This document shows positions 1 through 8,601 of a DNA stretch of 64,000 bases, piece after piece (the stretch's first letter is position 1; each line of letters begins with the position of its first letter). The notes under the pieces were generated by a model that did no database searches, was not told the DNA's origin, and was given only the letters and a program-made list of their open reading frames with translations. The position numbers and the translations under genes were made by a program. The stretch spans positions 186,001 through 250,000 of the forward strand of contig CP099607.1 of the NCBI GenBank assembly GCA_024372625.1. The letters run 5' to 3'. Source of the DNA: Comamonadaceae bacterium OTU4NAUVB1 (GTDB taxonomy: Bacteria; Pseudomonadota; Gammaproteobacteria; Burkholderiales; Burkholderiaceae_C).

Positions 1-2
1 TC

Positions 3-635
3 CGGGTGCTGGCCACGCTGTCGGCCATCGCCGAGTTCCTGCCCGACGACATCGCCGCCTTCCTGCAGGACCCGGCGCACGCCGGCATCCGCATCGACCT
101 CGCCGAGGGCCCGACCTCCGAACTGGCGCGTGCCGTGCGCGAGGGGCTCGCCCCGCTGGGCATCGGCTGGGACGCCGCCGACCTGGCGGGGTTGCAGACC
201 CGGCCCTACCGCAGCGACCACCTGGCCATCGTGGCGCACCCCGCGCACCCGATCGCCGCGCGTTCGCACTGCGCCTTCGTCGAGACGCTGGGGCACGAGC
301 ACGTGGGCCTGCCGGCTTCCACCGCCGTCTACACCCTGCTGGCCCGCGCCGCCGCCGTCGCCGGCCGGCCGTTGAACTACCGCGCGGTGGTCTCCACCTT
401 CGACGCGAGCCTGCGCTGCGTGCGCGCCGGCCTGGGGATCGCGGTGGTGCCCCGGGAGGTCGCCGCGCCGATGGCCGGCGACGGCGCCTTCCGCGTCGTG
501 CCGCTCACCGACGCCTGGGCACGGCGGCGCTTCACGGTGTGCTTCAAGGACGAAGCCGGCCTCTCGCCCTCGGCACGGCTGCTGCTGGCGCACCTCGAAC
601 GCGCCGGTCGCGCCCACCCGGCCGAGCCGGCCTGA
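3..635 (+). CDS. LysR-family transcriptional regulator, C-terminal part (gene cut by window edge)
   Basis: The reading frame is open to the left edge, so the start and the DNA-binding helix-turn-helix lie outside the window. What remains, about 210 residues, reads as the effector-binding domain of a LysR-type regulator. It has the alternating alpha/beta pattern, a DHLAIVAHPAHPIA segment typical of the hinge between the two subdomains, and a late GLGIAVVPREVA motif near residue 145 that is common in this fold. The protein would bind a small ligand and control a target promoter in the cytoplasm. It runs in the same direction as the galactose oxidase gene 190 bases downstream. LysR proteins usually sit divergent from their targets, so a link to that gene is not shown. 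Family call is good; the ligand is unknown. Confidence 0.8.
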   Translation, partial: RVLATLSAIAEFLPDDIAAFLQDPAHAGIRIDLAEGPTSELARAVREGLAPLGIGWDAADLAGLQTRPYRSDHLAIVAHPAHPIAARSHCAFVETLGHEHVGLPASTAVYTLLARAAAVAGRPLNYRAVVSTFDASLRCVRAGLGIAVVPREVAAPMAGDGAFRVVPLTDAWARRRFTVCFKDEAGLSPSARLLLAHLERAGRAHPAEPA

Positions 636-700
636 CACCGCGCCGGCGCCGACGTGCGATGCGAATGCGGTCGCGAGGCCGCTGTCAATGCCGTTTACCC

Positions 701-714
701 GTGACAAAAGTCAC
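701..714. promoter_or_regulatory. Inverted repeat GTGAC-AAAA-GTCAC upstream of the galactose oxidase chimera
   Basis: A perfect 5-bp inverted repeat with a four-base AAAA centre lies 112 bases before the start codon at 826. From here to 825 the DNA is much more AT-rich than its surroundings, which fits a promoter region. There is no T-run after the repeat, so a terminator for the LysR gene is less likely than a protein-binding site. The regulator is unknown. The start at 826 has a strong GAGGAGAA ribosome binding site. Confidence 0.35.
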
Positions 715-825
715 GGCAACGCACCACTTTGCTAGGATTGAATACCTTTGTGTTATTTTGCTTGTGATTCTTCTTACAATGTCACACTTTAGTACACGTT
801 CTGACATAAGTCGAGGAGAAGACAC

Positions 826-3800
826 ATGGGCGAAAGCCAACCTGCGGGACACCGGCTGCGCCGCTTCGGTGGCGCCCTGGCCTGCGCGCTGGTGCTCGCC
901 TCGTGCGGCGGCGGTGGGGACGACGCGGCCACGGCCAGCGGCGCCGCGCGTGACGGCGCCACGACCGCCGGCGCGCCCGACGCACGCGCCGGCGCGGCGC
1001 CGGCGCTGAAGACGGCGCTGCCGGCGGCCGGCACCTGGGGTCCGCGGATCGTCCTGCCGCTCGTGCCCGCCTCGGCCGCCAACCTCCCCGATGGCAAGGT
1101 GCTGCTGTGGTCGGCCGACGACCGCTTCAACTTCAGCGGCAACGGCCAGGCCTACACGGCGGTCCTCGATCCGGTCACGGGCCAGTCCACGGAGCGTTTC
1201 GTGAACCTCACCGGCCAGAACATGTTCTGTCCCGGCACCACCAACCTGCCCGACGGCCGCATCCTGGTCAGCGGCGGCTCCAACGCCGAGAAGACCAGCG
1301 TCTACGACCCCCTGACCGGCGCCTGGTCGGTGGCCGCGCCGATGCGCATCCCGCGCGCCTACCAGGCCAACACCCTGCTGCGCGACGGCGCGGTCTTCAC
1401 GCTGGGCGGCTCGTGGGCCGGCGGCGTGGGCGACAAGCACGGCGAGATGTGGACCGAGGCGGCCGGCTGGAACCTGCTGACCGGCGTGCGGGTGGACGAC
1501 TTTCTGACGGCCGATCCGGCCGGCGCCTACCGCGCGGACAACCACATGTGGCTGCTGCCCGCGGGCAACGGCCAGGTCTTCCACGCCGGTCCCAGCACGC
1601 GCATGCACTGGATCGACACCACCGGCGTCGGCCGGGTGCAGGCGGCCGGCCCGCGTGGCGACGACGCCGACAGCATGAGCGGCAACGCCGTCATGTACGA
1701 CGCGGGCAAGGTGCTCAAGGTCGGCGGCTCGCCCGCCTACCAGGACAGCAACGCGACCCCGGCGAGCTACGTGATCGACATCCGCGCCGAGGCCAGGGTG
1801 CGCAAGCTCCGCCCCATGGCCTACGCGCGCGCCTTCCACAACAGCGTCGTGCTGCCCAACGGCCAGGTGATGGTGGTGGGCGGGCAGAGCCATGCCGTGC
1901 CGTTCTCCGACAACACTTCCGTGCTGCCCGCGGAACTGTGGGACCCGGCGAGCGAGACCTTCACCACGCTCGCGCCGATGAGCGTGCCGCGCAACTACCA
2001 CAGCATCGCGCTGCTCCTGCCCGACGCGCGCGTGATCTCCGCCGGAGGCGGGCTGTGCGGCGCCGGCTGCGCGACCAACCACGCCGACGCGCAGATCTTC
2101 ACGCCGCACTACCTCTTCAACGAGGACGGCAGCGCGGCCACGCGCCCGGTCATCACCGAGGCGCCCGCGTCGGCCACCTACGGCAACGCGCTGCAGGTCG
2201 CCACCGACGGGCCGATCGCCGCGTTCTCGCTGGTTCGCATGTCGTCGGTGACGCACACCGTCAACAACGACCAGCGCCGCCTGGCGCTGCGCCACGAGCG
2301 CACCGGCGACAACCGCTACGCCGTGGCCATGCCGACCAACCCGGGCTGGGCGCTGCCGGGCAAGTACATGCTGTTCGCGCTCAACGCCGACGGCGTGCCG
2401 TCGGTGGCGCGCATCGTGACGGTGGGCGCCAACGGCGCGCCCCGCCTCGCGCCCGTCGCCGAGCAGTCGAGCTTCACCGGTCGCGCCGTCTCGCTGGGGC
2501 TGGCGGCGTCGGGCGCGACGCGCTTCGAGGTGACCAACCTGCCCCCGGGCGTCGCCTACGACGCCGGCGCGCAGGCCCTGCGCGGCACGCCGAGCGTGCC
2601 GGGGCGCTACACCGTCACCGTGCTGGCCGGCAACGCGGCGGGTGCGACCAGCACCGACTTCCTGTGGCGCGTGGACGCCGCCGGGGCGGTGCGCTTCGTC
2701 AAGCTGGAACAGCTCAGCGAGGTCAACGGCAATCCCTGGGGCGCGATGGCCGAACTCAACCTGCTCGACGCCGGCGGCCAGGTGCTGCCGCGCGCCGGCT
2801 GGAAGCTCACCGCCGACAGCGAGGAACGCATCGGCGAGAACGCGGCCATCGCCAACGCCGTCGACGGCGACCCCAACACCTTCTGGCACACCCAGTACAC
2901 GCCCACCTCCACGGACATCCCGCACAGCGTCGTGGTGGACATGGGCGCGACCCAGCGCCTGGGCGGCCTGCGCTACCTGCCACGCCCGGGCGGCTTCAAC
3001 GGCACCATGGCGCGCTTCCGGATCTACGTCAGCGCCGACGGCGTGGCCTGGGGCAACCCGCTGGTAGAGAGCGACTTCCGGCTGATCGACGCCAACAACG
3101 CGGCGGAGAAGACGGTGCGCTTCGACGTCGGCGTCACGGTCAACTACGCCCCGGTGGTGAACTCGCCGGGCGACCTGGGCAACCAGGTCGGCGACACCGT
3201 GGCGCTGGACATCGTCGCCTCCGACGACCAGGCCGAACCGCTGCGCTTCGCCGCGACCGGCCTGCCGCCGGGCCTGACGCTGAACGCCGACACCGGCGCC
3301 GTGGCCGGCCGCACCACCACCAGCGGCACCTTCGCGGTGACGTTCTCGGCCACGGACCGCGCCGGCGTCACGACGCAGACCGCCTTCACCTGGCGGGTGC
3401 AGTCCCTGGTGCCGCCGACGCCGAGCGTCGCCGCGCCGGTCATCACGGGCGGCGCCACCGCCGTCTTCACCGCGCAGGTCGCGGGCGACGCGTCGAACCT
3501 GCGCTTCGCCTGGGACTTCGGCGACGGCAGCCCGGCCACGGGCTACGACGCCGCGCCCGGCACCACCCACCGCTACGACGCGCCGGGCCTCTACACCGTG
3601 ACGGTGCGCGTGCGCGGCGGCGACGGCCAGGAGAGCGTCACCCGCTTCACGCAGGCCGTGGCCGGCGCGATCGCCACCGGTTCGGCGGCGCCGGGCGCCA
3701 CCACGGCCATCGCCTGGGAGCCGGGCACCGCCACCCAGGGCGCGCGCCTGTGGGTGGTCAACCCCGACAACGACTCCGTCAGCGTCTTCGACGGCACCAC

Positions 3801-6039
3801 CTCCACCCGCCTGGCCGAGGTGGCGGTGGGGCGCGCGCCGCGCACGCTGACGCTGCTGCCGGCCCTGCGCCAGGTCTGGGTGGCCAACCGCGACGGCGCC
3901 AGCATCACGGTGATCGACACCGCCACGCGCGCCGTGCTGCGCACGATCGCGCTGCCGGCGGCCTCCCAGCCGTGGGGCATCGTGGCCGCGCCGGCGGGCG
4001 ACCGCGTCTACGTGAGCCTGGAGGCCACCGCGCGCGTGCTGCAGCTCGATGCGTCCGGCGCCACCCTCGGCGCGCTCGCGCTGCCGGGCACGCCGCGCCA
4101 CATCGCCGTGTCGGCCAACGGCGGCCAGCTGCTGGTCTCGCGCTTCGTCAGCGCGCCGCAGCCGGGCGAGGAGACCGCCACCGTGCGCACCACGCGCGAC
4201 GGCGTGGCCACCGGCGGCGAGGTCTGGGCGGTGGCGACGGCGACGCTGGCGCTGCAGAAGACCGTCGTGCTGGCCCACGGCGCGCGCGCCGACAGCACGA
4301 CGCAGGGACGCGGCGTGCCCAACTACCTGGGCGCCGCGGCCATCGCGCCGGACGGGCTGTCGGCCTGGGTGCCGTCCAAGCAGGACAACATCCAGCGCGG
4401 CCGGATGCGCGACGGGCTGGACCTGAACTTCGAGAACACCGTGCGCGCCATCGACTCGCGCATCGCGCTCGGCACGCTCGCCGAGGACGCCGCCGCGCGC
4501 ATCGACCACGACAACGCGAGCCTCGCCAGCGCCAGCGTGTTCCACCCGAGCGGCGCCTACCTGTTCACCGCGCTGGAGACCAGCCGGCAGATCGCGGTCG
4601 TCGATCCGGTGGGTCGGCGCGAGCTGTTCCGCGTCGACGCCGGGCGCGCGCCGCAGGGCCTGGCGGTGTCGTCGGACGGCCGCACGCTGTTCGTGGCCAA
4701 CTTCATGGACCGCTCCGTGGGCGTCTACGACCTGCGCCCGCTGACCGGCTACGGCCAGCTGGAACTGCCGGCGCGGGCCACGCTGGCGACGGTGGCGACC
4801 GAGAAGCTGACCGCGCCGGTGCTGCGGGGCAAGCAGCTCTTCTACGACGCGCGCGACACGCGGCTGGCCCGCGACGGCTACATGAGCTGCGCCTCCTGCC
4901 ACAGCGACGGCGGCCACGACGGGCGCACCTGGGACTTCACGAGCCTGGGCGAGGGCCTGCGCAACACGACCGCGCTGCGCGGCCATGCCCAGCAGGGCCG
5001 GCTGCACTGGAGCGGCAACGCCGACGAGGTGCAGGACTTCGAGGGCCAGATCCGCGCGCTGGCCGGCGGCACCGGCCTCCTGACCGACGCCCAGCTCGCG
5101 ACCGGCACCCGCGCGCAGCCGCTGGGCGACGCCAAGGCCGGCGTGAGCACCGACCTCGACGCCCTGGCCGCCTACGTGGGCTCGCTCGACACCTTCGCGG
5201 CCAGCCCGGCGCGCCAGGCCGACGGCAGCCTCACGGCGCTGGCCGTGACCGGACGCACCGTGTTCCAGAACCAGTGCGTGAGCTGCCATGGCGGCACCGC
5301 GTTCACCGCCAGCGCCGCGGGCGTGCTGCAGGACGTCGGCACGCTCAAGGCCACCAGCGGCACCCGCCTGGGCGCGCCGCTCACGGGCCTCGACATCCCG
5401 ACCCTGCGCGACGTCTGGGCCACCGCGCCGTACCTGCACGACGGCTCGGCCGCGACCGTGGAGGACGCCGTGCGCGCCCACACCCGGCTGCCGGTGCTGT
5501 CGGCGGCCGACCTCGCCAGCGTGAGCGCCTTCGCGCGCCAGATCGGCGGCACCGAAGCGGCGGTCGGTCCCCCGGCCACGGCCACGGGGGTGCGCGGGCG
5601 CTACGTCCGCTTCGAGGCGCTCTCCGAGGTGGCGGGCAATCCGTGGACGTCGATGGCGGAGTTCTACATGCTCGACAAGGCCGGCCAGCCGCTGTCCCGC
5701 ACGGGCTGGCGGATCACCGGCTTCGACACCCAGGAGACCGCCGGCGAGGACGGCCAGGCCGCCAACGTGCTCGACGGCAACGCCAGCACGATCTGGCACA
5801 CCACCTGGTCGAGCGGCAACGCGCCGTACCCGCACTGGATCGTCGTCGACACCGGGGCCGTGCGCGACTTCGGCGGCTTCCGCTACCAGCCGCGCACCGG
5901 CGTGCCCAACGGCACGGTGGACGGCTATCGCCTGTCGGTGTCCACCGACGGCGTCGCCTGGGGGCAGCCGGTCAAGCAGGGCAACCTGTCGGCGCTGGGC
6001 GCTCCGGCGGCCACCAAGTCGGTGCTGTTCGGTGGCTGA
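826..6039 (+). CDS. Secreted galactose oxidase / discoidin / PKD / beta-propeller / di-haem cytochrome c chimera
   Basis: A 1737-residue envelope protein. Residues 1-27 form a lipoprotein-type signal ending in LASC (Cys27). Residues about 65-535 match the kelch propeller and C-terminal domain of copper-radical galactose oxidase. All catalytic residues have counterparts: Cys135 and Tyr179 (thioether cofactor), Trp197, Tyr391, His392 and His477. Then follow a putative-Ig domain (540-615), an F5/8-type C discoidin-like domain (620-770), a second Ig-like domain (775-858), a PKD domain (865-945) and a YVTN-type beta-propeller (960-1305). Two c-type haem motifs, CASCH (1355-1359) and CVSCH (1484-1488), sit in a MauG/CCP-like region. 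A second discoidin-like domain ends the protein (1590-1737). Galactose oxidases oxidise primary alcohols to aldehydes with O2. The attached haems suggest electron transfer or peroxide use, which is inference. The substrate is unknown. Confidence 0.85.
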   Translation: MGESQPAGHRLRRFGGALACALVLASCGGGGDDAATASGAARDGATTAGAPDARAGAAPALKTALPAAGTWGPRIVLPLVPASAANLPDGKVLLWSADDRFNFSGNGQAYTAVLDPVTGQSTERFVNLTGQNMFCPGTTNLPDGRILVSGGSNAEKTSVYDPLTGAWSVAAPMRIPRAYQANTLLRDGAVFTLGGSWAGGVGDKHGEMWTEAAGWNLLTGVRVDDFLTADPAGAYRADNHMWLLPAGNGQVFHAGPSTRMHWIDTTGVGRVQAAGPRGDDADSMSGNAVMYDAGKVLKVGGSPAYQDSNATPASYVIDIRAEARVRKLRPMAYARAFHNSVVLPNGQVMVVGGQSHAVPFSDNTSVLPAELWDPASETFTTLAPMSVPRNYHSIALLLPDARVISAGGGLCGAGCATNHADAQIFTPHYLFNEDGSAATRPVITEAPASATYGNALQVATDGPIAAFSLVRMSSVTHTVNNDQRRLALRHERTGDNRYAVAMPTNPGWALPGKYMLFALNADGVPSVARIVTVGANGAPRLAPVAEQSSFTGRAVSLGLAASGATRFEVTNLPPGVAYDAGAQALRGTPSVPGRYTVTVLAGNAAGATSTDFLWRVDAAGAVRFVKLEQLSEVNGNPWGAMAELNLLDAGGQVLPRAGWKLTADSEERIGENAAIANAVDGDPNTFWHTQYTPTSTDIPHSVVVDMGATQRLGGLRYLPRPGGFNGTMARFRIYVSADGVAWGNPLVESDFRLIDANNAAEKTVRFDVGVTVNYAPVVNSPGDLGNQVGDTVALDIVASDDQAEPLRFAATGLPPGLTLNADTGAVAGRTTTSGTFAVTFSATDRAGVTTQTAFTWRVQSLVPPTPSVAAPVITGGATAVFTAQVAGDASNLRFAWDFGDGSPATGYDAAPGTTHRYDAPGLYTVTVRVRGGDGQESVTRFTQAVAGAIATGSAAPGATTAIAWEPGTATQGARLWVVNPDNDSVSVFDGTTSTRLAEVAVGRAPRTLTLLPALRQVWVANRDGASITVIDTATRAVLRTIALPAASQPWGIVAAPAGDRVYVSLEATARVLQLDASGATLGALALPGTPRHIAVSANGGQLLVSRFVSAPQPGEETATVRTTRDGVATGGEVWAVATATLALQKTVVLAHGARADSTTQGRGVPNYLGAAAIAPDGLSAWVPSKQDNIQRGRMRDGLDLNFENTVRAIDSRIALGTLAEDAAARIDHDNASLASASVFHPSGAYLFTALETSRQIAVVDPVGRRELFRVDAGRAPQGLAVSSDGRTLFVANFMDRSVGVYDLRPLTGYGQLELPARATLATVATEKLTAPVLRGKQLFYDARDTRLARDGYMSCASCHSDGGHDGRTWDFTSLGEGLRNTTALRGHAQQGRLHWSGNADEVQDFEGQIRALAGGTGLLTDAQLATGTRAQPLGDAKAGVSTDLDALAAYVGSLDTFAASPARQADGSLTALAVTGRTVFQNQCVSCHGGTAFTASAAGVLQDVGTLKATSGTRLGAPLTGLDIPTLRDVWATAPYLHDGSAATVEDAVRAHTRLPVLSAADLASVSAFARQIGGTEAAVGPPATATGVRGRYVRFEALSEVAGNPWTSMAEFYMLDKAGQPLSRTGWRITGFDTQETAGEDGQAANVLDGNASTIWHTTWSSGNAPYPHWIVVDTGAVRDFGGFRYQPRTGVPNGTVDGYRLSVSTDGVAWGQPVKQGNLSALGAPAATKSVLFGG

Positions 6040-6544
6040 GCGGCCGCCGCCAGGACGCCGCGCGGCGCGCGGCGCGCTCGCCCTCGCGGTGGCGGTCGCG
6101 GCGCTGCTGCTGCTGGCGCCCGCCGGCCACCGCCTGTGGCAGGCGCACCGCCAGGCCGAGCTGGGCGAACGGCTGCTGCGGGGCGGGGACGGCGCGGCCG
6201 TCGTGGCCGGCGCGCCGGTGCTGCGCGGCCGGCTGGCCGGCCATCCGGAGGCGCTGCCGCCGGAAGCCACGCGCTGCGTCAACTGCCACACGACCGGCGC
6301 CGGCGCCGGCCCGGCGGGAACGGCCGCGTTCGGGCCGTCGCTCGACCCGGTCACGCTGGCGCGGCCGGCCTCGCGGCGCGGCGGGCCGCCCTCGCGCTAC
6401 GACGCCGCCAGCCTGTGCCGGCTGCTGCGCGAGGGCATCGATCCGGCCTGGGTCGTGGTGGACGCGGCCATGCCGCGCTACGAAGTCAGCGACGCGCAGT
6501 GCCGCGCGCTGTGGGCGCGCCTCGACCGCGCCGCGCTGTCCTGA
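6032..6544 (+). CDS. Membrane-anchored mono-haem c-type cytochrome
   Basis: A 170-residue protein starting at a GTG that overlaps the stop of the preceding chimera by 8 bp, so the two are probably translationally coupled. An N-terminal hydrophobic stretch (about residues 14-31) would export or anchor it. One haem-binding motif CVNCH lies at 82-86, and Met147 in DAAMPRYE is a plausible distal ligand, giving a class I cytochrome c shape. It likely carries electrons in the periplasm. Its position directly after a haem-bearing oxidase chimera suggests it is that protein's redox partner, which is inference from context. No closer family assignment can be made from sequence alone. Confidence 0.75.
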   Translation: MAERPPPGRRAARGALALAVAVAALLLLAPAGHRLWQAHRQAELGERLLRGGDGAAVVAGAPVLRGRLAGHPEALPPEATRCVNCHTTGAGAGPAGTAAFGPSLDPVTLARPASRRGGPPSRYDAASLCRLLREGIDPAWVVVDAAMPRYEVSDAQCRALWARLDRAALS

Positions 6545-6557
6545 GATCGGTCTCCCC

Positions 6558-7133
6558 ATGCAACGCCGTCACTTCCTCCGCACCGCCGCCGCCCTCGCGA
6601 CGACGGCCCGCCTGGGCACCGCCCGGGCCCACGGCGGCCTCGTGCTGCCGCCGCAGCCCGTGCCGGCGGTGCGGCTGCGCCTGCAGGACGGCCGCACCCT
6701 GTCGGGCCCCGCGCTGCTCGAGGGCCGGGTGACCGCGCTGCAGCTCATGTTCACCGGCTGCAGCGCCACCTGTCCCCTGCAGGGCGCGCTGTTCGCCGAG
6801 GTCGAGCGCCAGCTGCTGGCCCGGCGCGCCGCGCTGCCCGACGTGCAGCTGATCTCGGCCAGTATCGACGCGCTGGGCGACGACCCGGCCGCGCTGTCGG
6901 GCTGGCTGGCGCGCTTCGGCGCCGGCGGGCTGTGGAGCGCGGCCACGCCGGCGGTGGCCGACCTGGACCGCTGGCTGGATTTCCTGCAGGGCCGGCGCGG
7001 CGGGGCCGATCGCCACACGACGCAGGTGTTCCTGTTCGACCGCCGGGGCCGGCTCGCGCTGCGCACCGTCGATCTGCCGCCGCCGGCCGAGGTGGCGCGC
7101 CTGGTGGGCGAGCTGGCGGCGCAGAAGGGCTGA
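6558..7133 (+). CDS. SCO1/SenC-family copper chaperone-like thioredoxin-fold protein
   Basis: A 191-residue protein with a twin-arginine-like signal (RRHFLRTA at 3-10), so probably exported folded. The thioredoxin-fold core carries the SCO copper-binding signature CSATC (Cys68, Cys72) within FTGCSATCP. A later His153 in DRHTTQVFLFD is the third expected copper ligand. SCO proteins deliver copper to, or reduce the cysteines of, copper enzymes, classically cytochrome oxidase CuA. Here the gene follows a copper-radical oxidase and a cytochrome by 13 bases, so it may serve the galactose oxidase domain. That role would be unusual and is inference. The ATG at 6558 was chosen because it gives the complete signal peptide. 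Confidence 0.8.
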   Translation: MQRRHFLRTAAALATTARLGTARAHGGLVLPPQPVPAVRLRLQDGRTLSGPALLEGRVTALQLMFTGCSATCPLQGALFAEVERQLLARRAALPDVQLISASIDALGDDPAALSGWLARFGAGGLWSAATPAVADLDRWLDFLQGRRGGADRHTTQVFLFDRRGRLALRTVDLPPPAEVARLVGELAAQKG

Positions 7134-7176
7134 GCGGCCGAGGGGCCGAGGGGCCAAGGAGGCCGAGGAGCGGGCC

Positions 7177-8166
7177 TCAGTCCGCCTTGGCGCCGGCGCT
7201 GCGCACGATGGCGGCCCACTTCGGGATCTCGCTGCGGATCAGCGCGCCGAAGGCCTCGGGCGTGCCGAAGACGGGTTCGATGCCGAGTTCGGTCAGCTGG
7301 GCCCGCAGCGCCGGCGTCGCCATCGCGCGGCCGAGCGCGGCGTGCAGGCGCGTCAGCACGTCGGGGCGGGTGCCCGCGGGCGCGAGCACGCCCAGCCAGT
7401 TCGAGACGTCGTAGCCCGGCATGCCCGCCTCGGCGATGGTGGGCACGGCGGGCAACGCCGCCAGTCGCCGGGTCGAGGTCACGCCCAGCGCGCGCACGCG
7501 GCCCGCGCGGAGGTGTTCGGCGTAAACGGTGTAGGAGTCGAAGGTCAGGTCGACGCGGCCGGCGAGCAGGTCGGTCAGCAGCGGCGCGCTGCCCTTGTAG
7601 GGCACGTGCAGCATGCGGGTGGCGCTCAGGTGCTCGAACAGCGCCCCGGCCAGGTGGCTCGAACTGCCGCTGCCGGCCGAGCCGTAGGTCAGCGCGCCCG
7701 GCCGGGCGCGGGCCAGGGCGATCAGCCCCGCCACGTCGCGGGCCTCGACCTGCGGGCCGACGATCAGCACGCGCGGGGTCAGGTGGGTGAGGCTGATCGG
7801 CGCGAAGTCCCGCAGCGGGTCGTAGCGCAGGTTCGGGTAGAGCGCGGGATTGATGGCCTGCGTGCCCATGGTGGCGAAGAACAGCGTGCGGCCGTCGGGC
7901 GCGGCCCGGGCGACGGCCTCGGCGGCGGCGGCGCCGCCGGCGCCGCCCCGGTTGTCGACGATCACGGTGGTGCCCAGTTCCTCGCCCAGGCGCTGCGCCA
8001 TGCCGCGCGCCATCACGTCGGCCGCGCCGCCGGCCGGGAACGGCACGATCAGGCGCACCGGCGCGGCCGGATCGGCCGCGAAGGCCGGCCGCGCGCCGAA
8101 ACCGCTGGCGAGCGCGATCGACGCCAGGACGCGGCGGCGCGAAAGGGCGGGGGGCGGTGGGTGCAT
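7177..8166 (-). CDS. Bug/TctC-family tripartite tricarboxylate transporter substrate-binding protein
   Basis: A 329-residue periplasmic binding protein. A signal with a twin-arginine-like LSRRRVLAS and cleavage near AFAAD is followed by the Bug hallmark VRLIVPFPAGGAADVMAR. Later segments typical of the family are VDNRGGAGG and HVPYKGSAPLL. Bug proteins capture carboxylates and related small molecules, often for a TctAB membrane pair. Here no TctA or TctB gene is adjacent, which is common for the expanded Bug family of Burkholderiales. It converges on the SCO-like gene with a 43-base gap. The ligand cannot be read from sequence; the many aromatic-acid genes nearby make an aromatic or dicarboxylic acid plausible. 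Confidence 0.9.
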   Translation of the reverse strand: MHPPPPALSRRRVLASIALASGFGARPAFAADPAAPVRLIVPFPAGGAADVMARGMAQRLGEELGTTVIVDNRGGAGGAAAAEAVARAAPDGRTLFFATMGTQAINPALYPNLRYDPLRDFAPISLTHLTPRVLIVGPQVEARDVAGLIALARARPGALTYGSAGSGSSSHLAGALFEHLSATRMLHVPYKGSAPLLTDLLAGRVDLTFDSYTVYAEHLRAGRVRALGVTSTRRLAALPAVPTIAEAGMPGYDVSNWLGVLAPAGTRPDVLTRLHAALGRAMATPALRAQLTELGIEPVFGTPEAFGALIRSEIPKWAAIVRSAGAKAD

Positions 8167-8357
8167 CGGTGTCTCCTTCGACGCACTCTAGGGGGCACCG
8201 GAGCGCGTGGCACCGGGGCGGTGCGCAAGGCTGCTATGCGCGCAGCGGCGAACGCGACGTGCGTCGCCGGCCGACAGGCGGGGGCGGCATTCTTCCACCG
8301 CCACGCCGCGCGGCGGCGCGACGATTGGTGCATCGCAACATCGTCAAGGAGTCCGAC

Positions 8358-8564
8358 ATGGCCAATCCCTGGTTGAAGAAGAACCCGTTCATGAGCATGT
8401 GGCTCAGCGCCGCCAACTCGGCGGCCGGCGCCGCGCGCGGCCGGGCCACGGCGCAGGTCAAGCGCGCCGGGCGCACCGCCTCGACGAACCTGGCCAAGGA
8501 CATGATGGACCTGTGGACCGCGCCGCTCACGGCCGGCACCAAGAAGCGAGCCAAGAAGCGCTGA
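8358..8564 (+). CDS. Small basic conserved-looking hypothetical protein (68 aa)
   Basis: A 68-residue, lysine/arginine-rich protein beginning MANPWLKKNPFMSMWLSAAN. An AAGAARGRATAQ segment suggests an amphipathic helix, and the end is very basic (KKRAKKR). An AAGGAG-like ribosome binding site (8346-8352) precedes the ATG at 8358. No signal peptide or transmembrane segment is obvious. The amphipathic, alanine-rich build recalls phasin-like or DNA-associated small proteins, but I cannot assign it. It is followed by a strong hairpin and converges on pcaG, and nothing ties it functionally to its neighbours. Confidence 0.6.
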   Translation: MANPWLKKNPFMSMWLSAANSAAGAARGRATAQVKRAGRTASTNLAKDMMDLWTAPLTAGTKKRAKKR

Positions 8565-8571
8565 GTCGGAG

Positions 8572-8593
8572 CGCCCGGCCCGCGGGCCGGGCG
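8572..8593. terminator. GC-rich hairpin between convergent genes, probable bidirectional terminator
   Basis: A perfect 10-bp inverted repeat (CGCCCGGCCC and its complement) separated by two bases lies between the stops of the small basic protein gene and pcaG. There is no T-run, so it would act as a strong pause or transcript-end hairpin rather than a textbook rho-independent terminator. Confidence 0.5.
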
Positions 8594-8601
8594 GATGGCG
8601 C

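Noticed and set aside
685..6354. Very long open frames on the minus strand and in a second plus frame across the oxidase chimera gene
   Set aside because: Composition is repetitive Arg/Ala/Gly/His and no domain is recognisable. Such frames are usual shadows of long GC-rich genes, and the real gene on the plus strand has clear domains.
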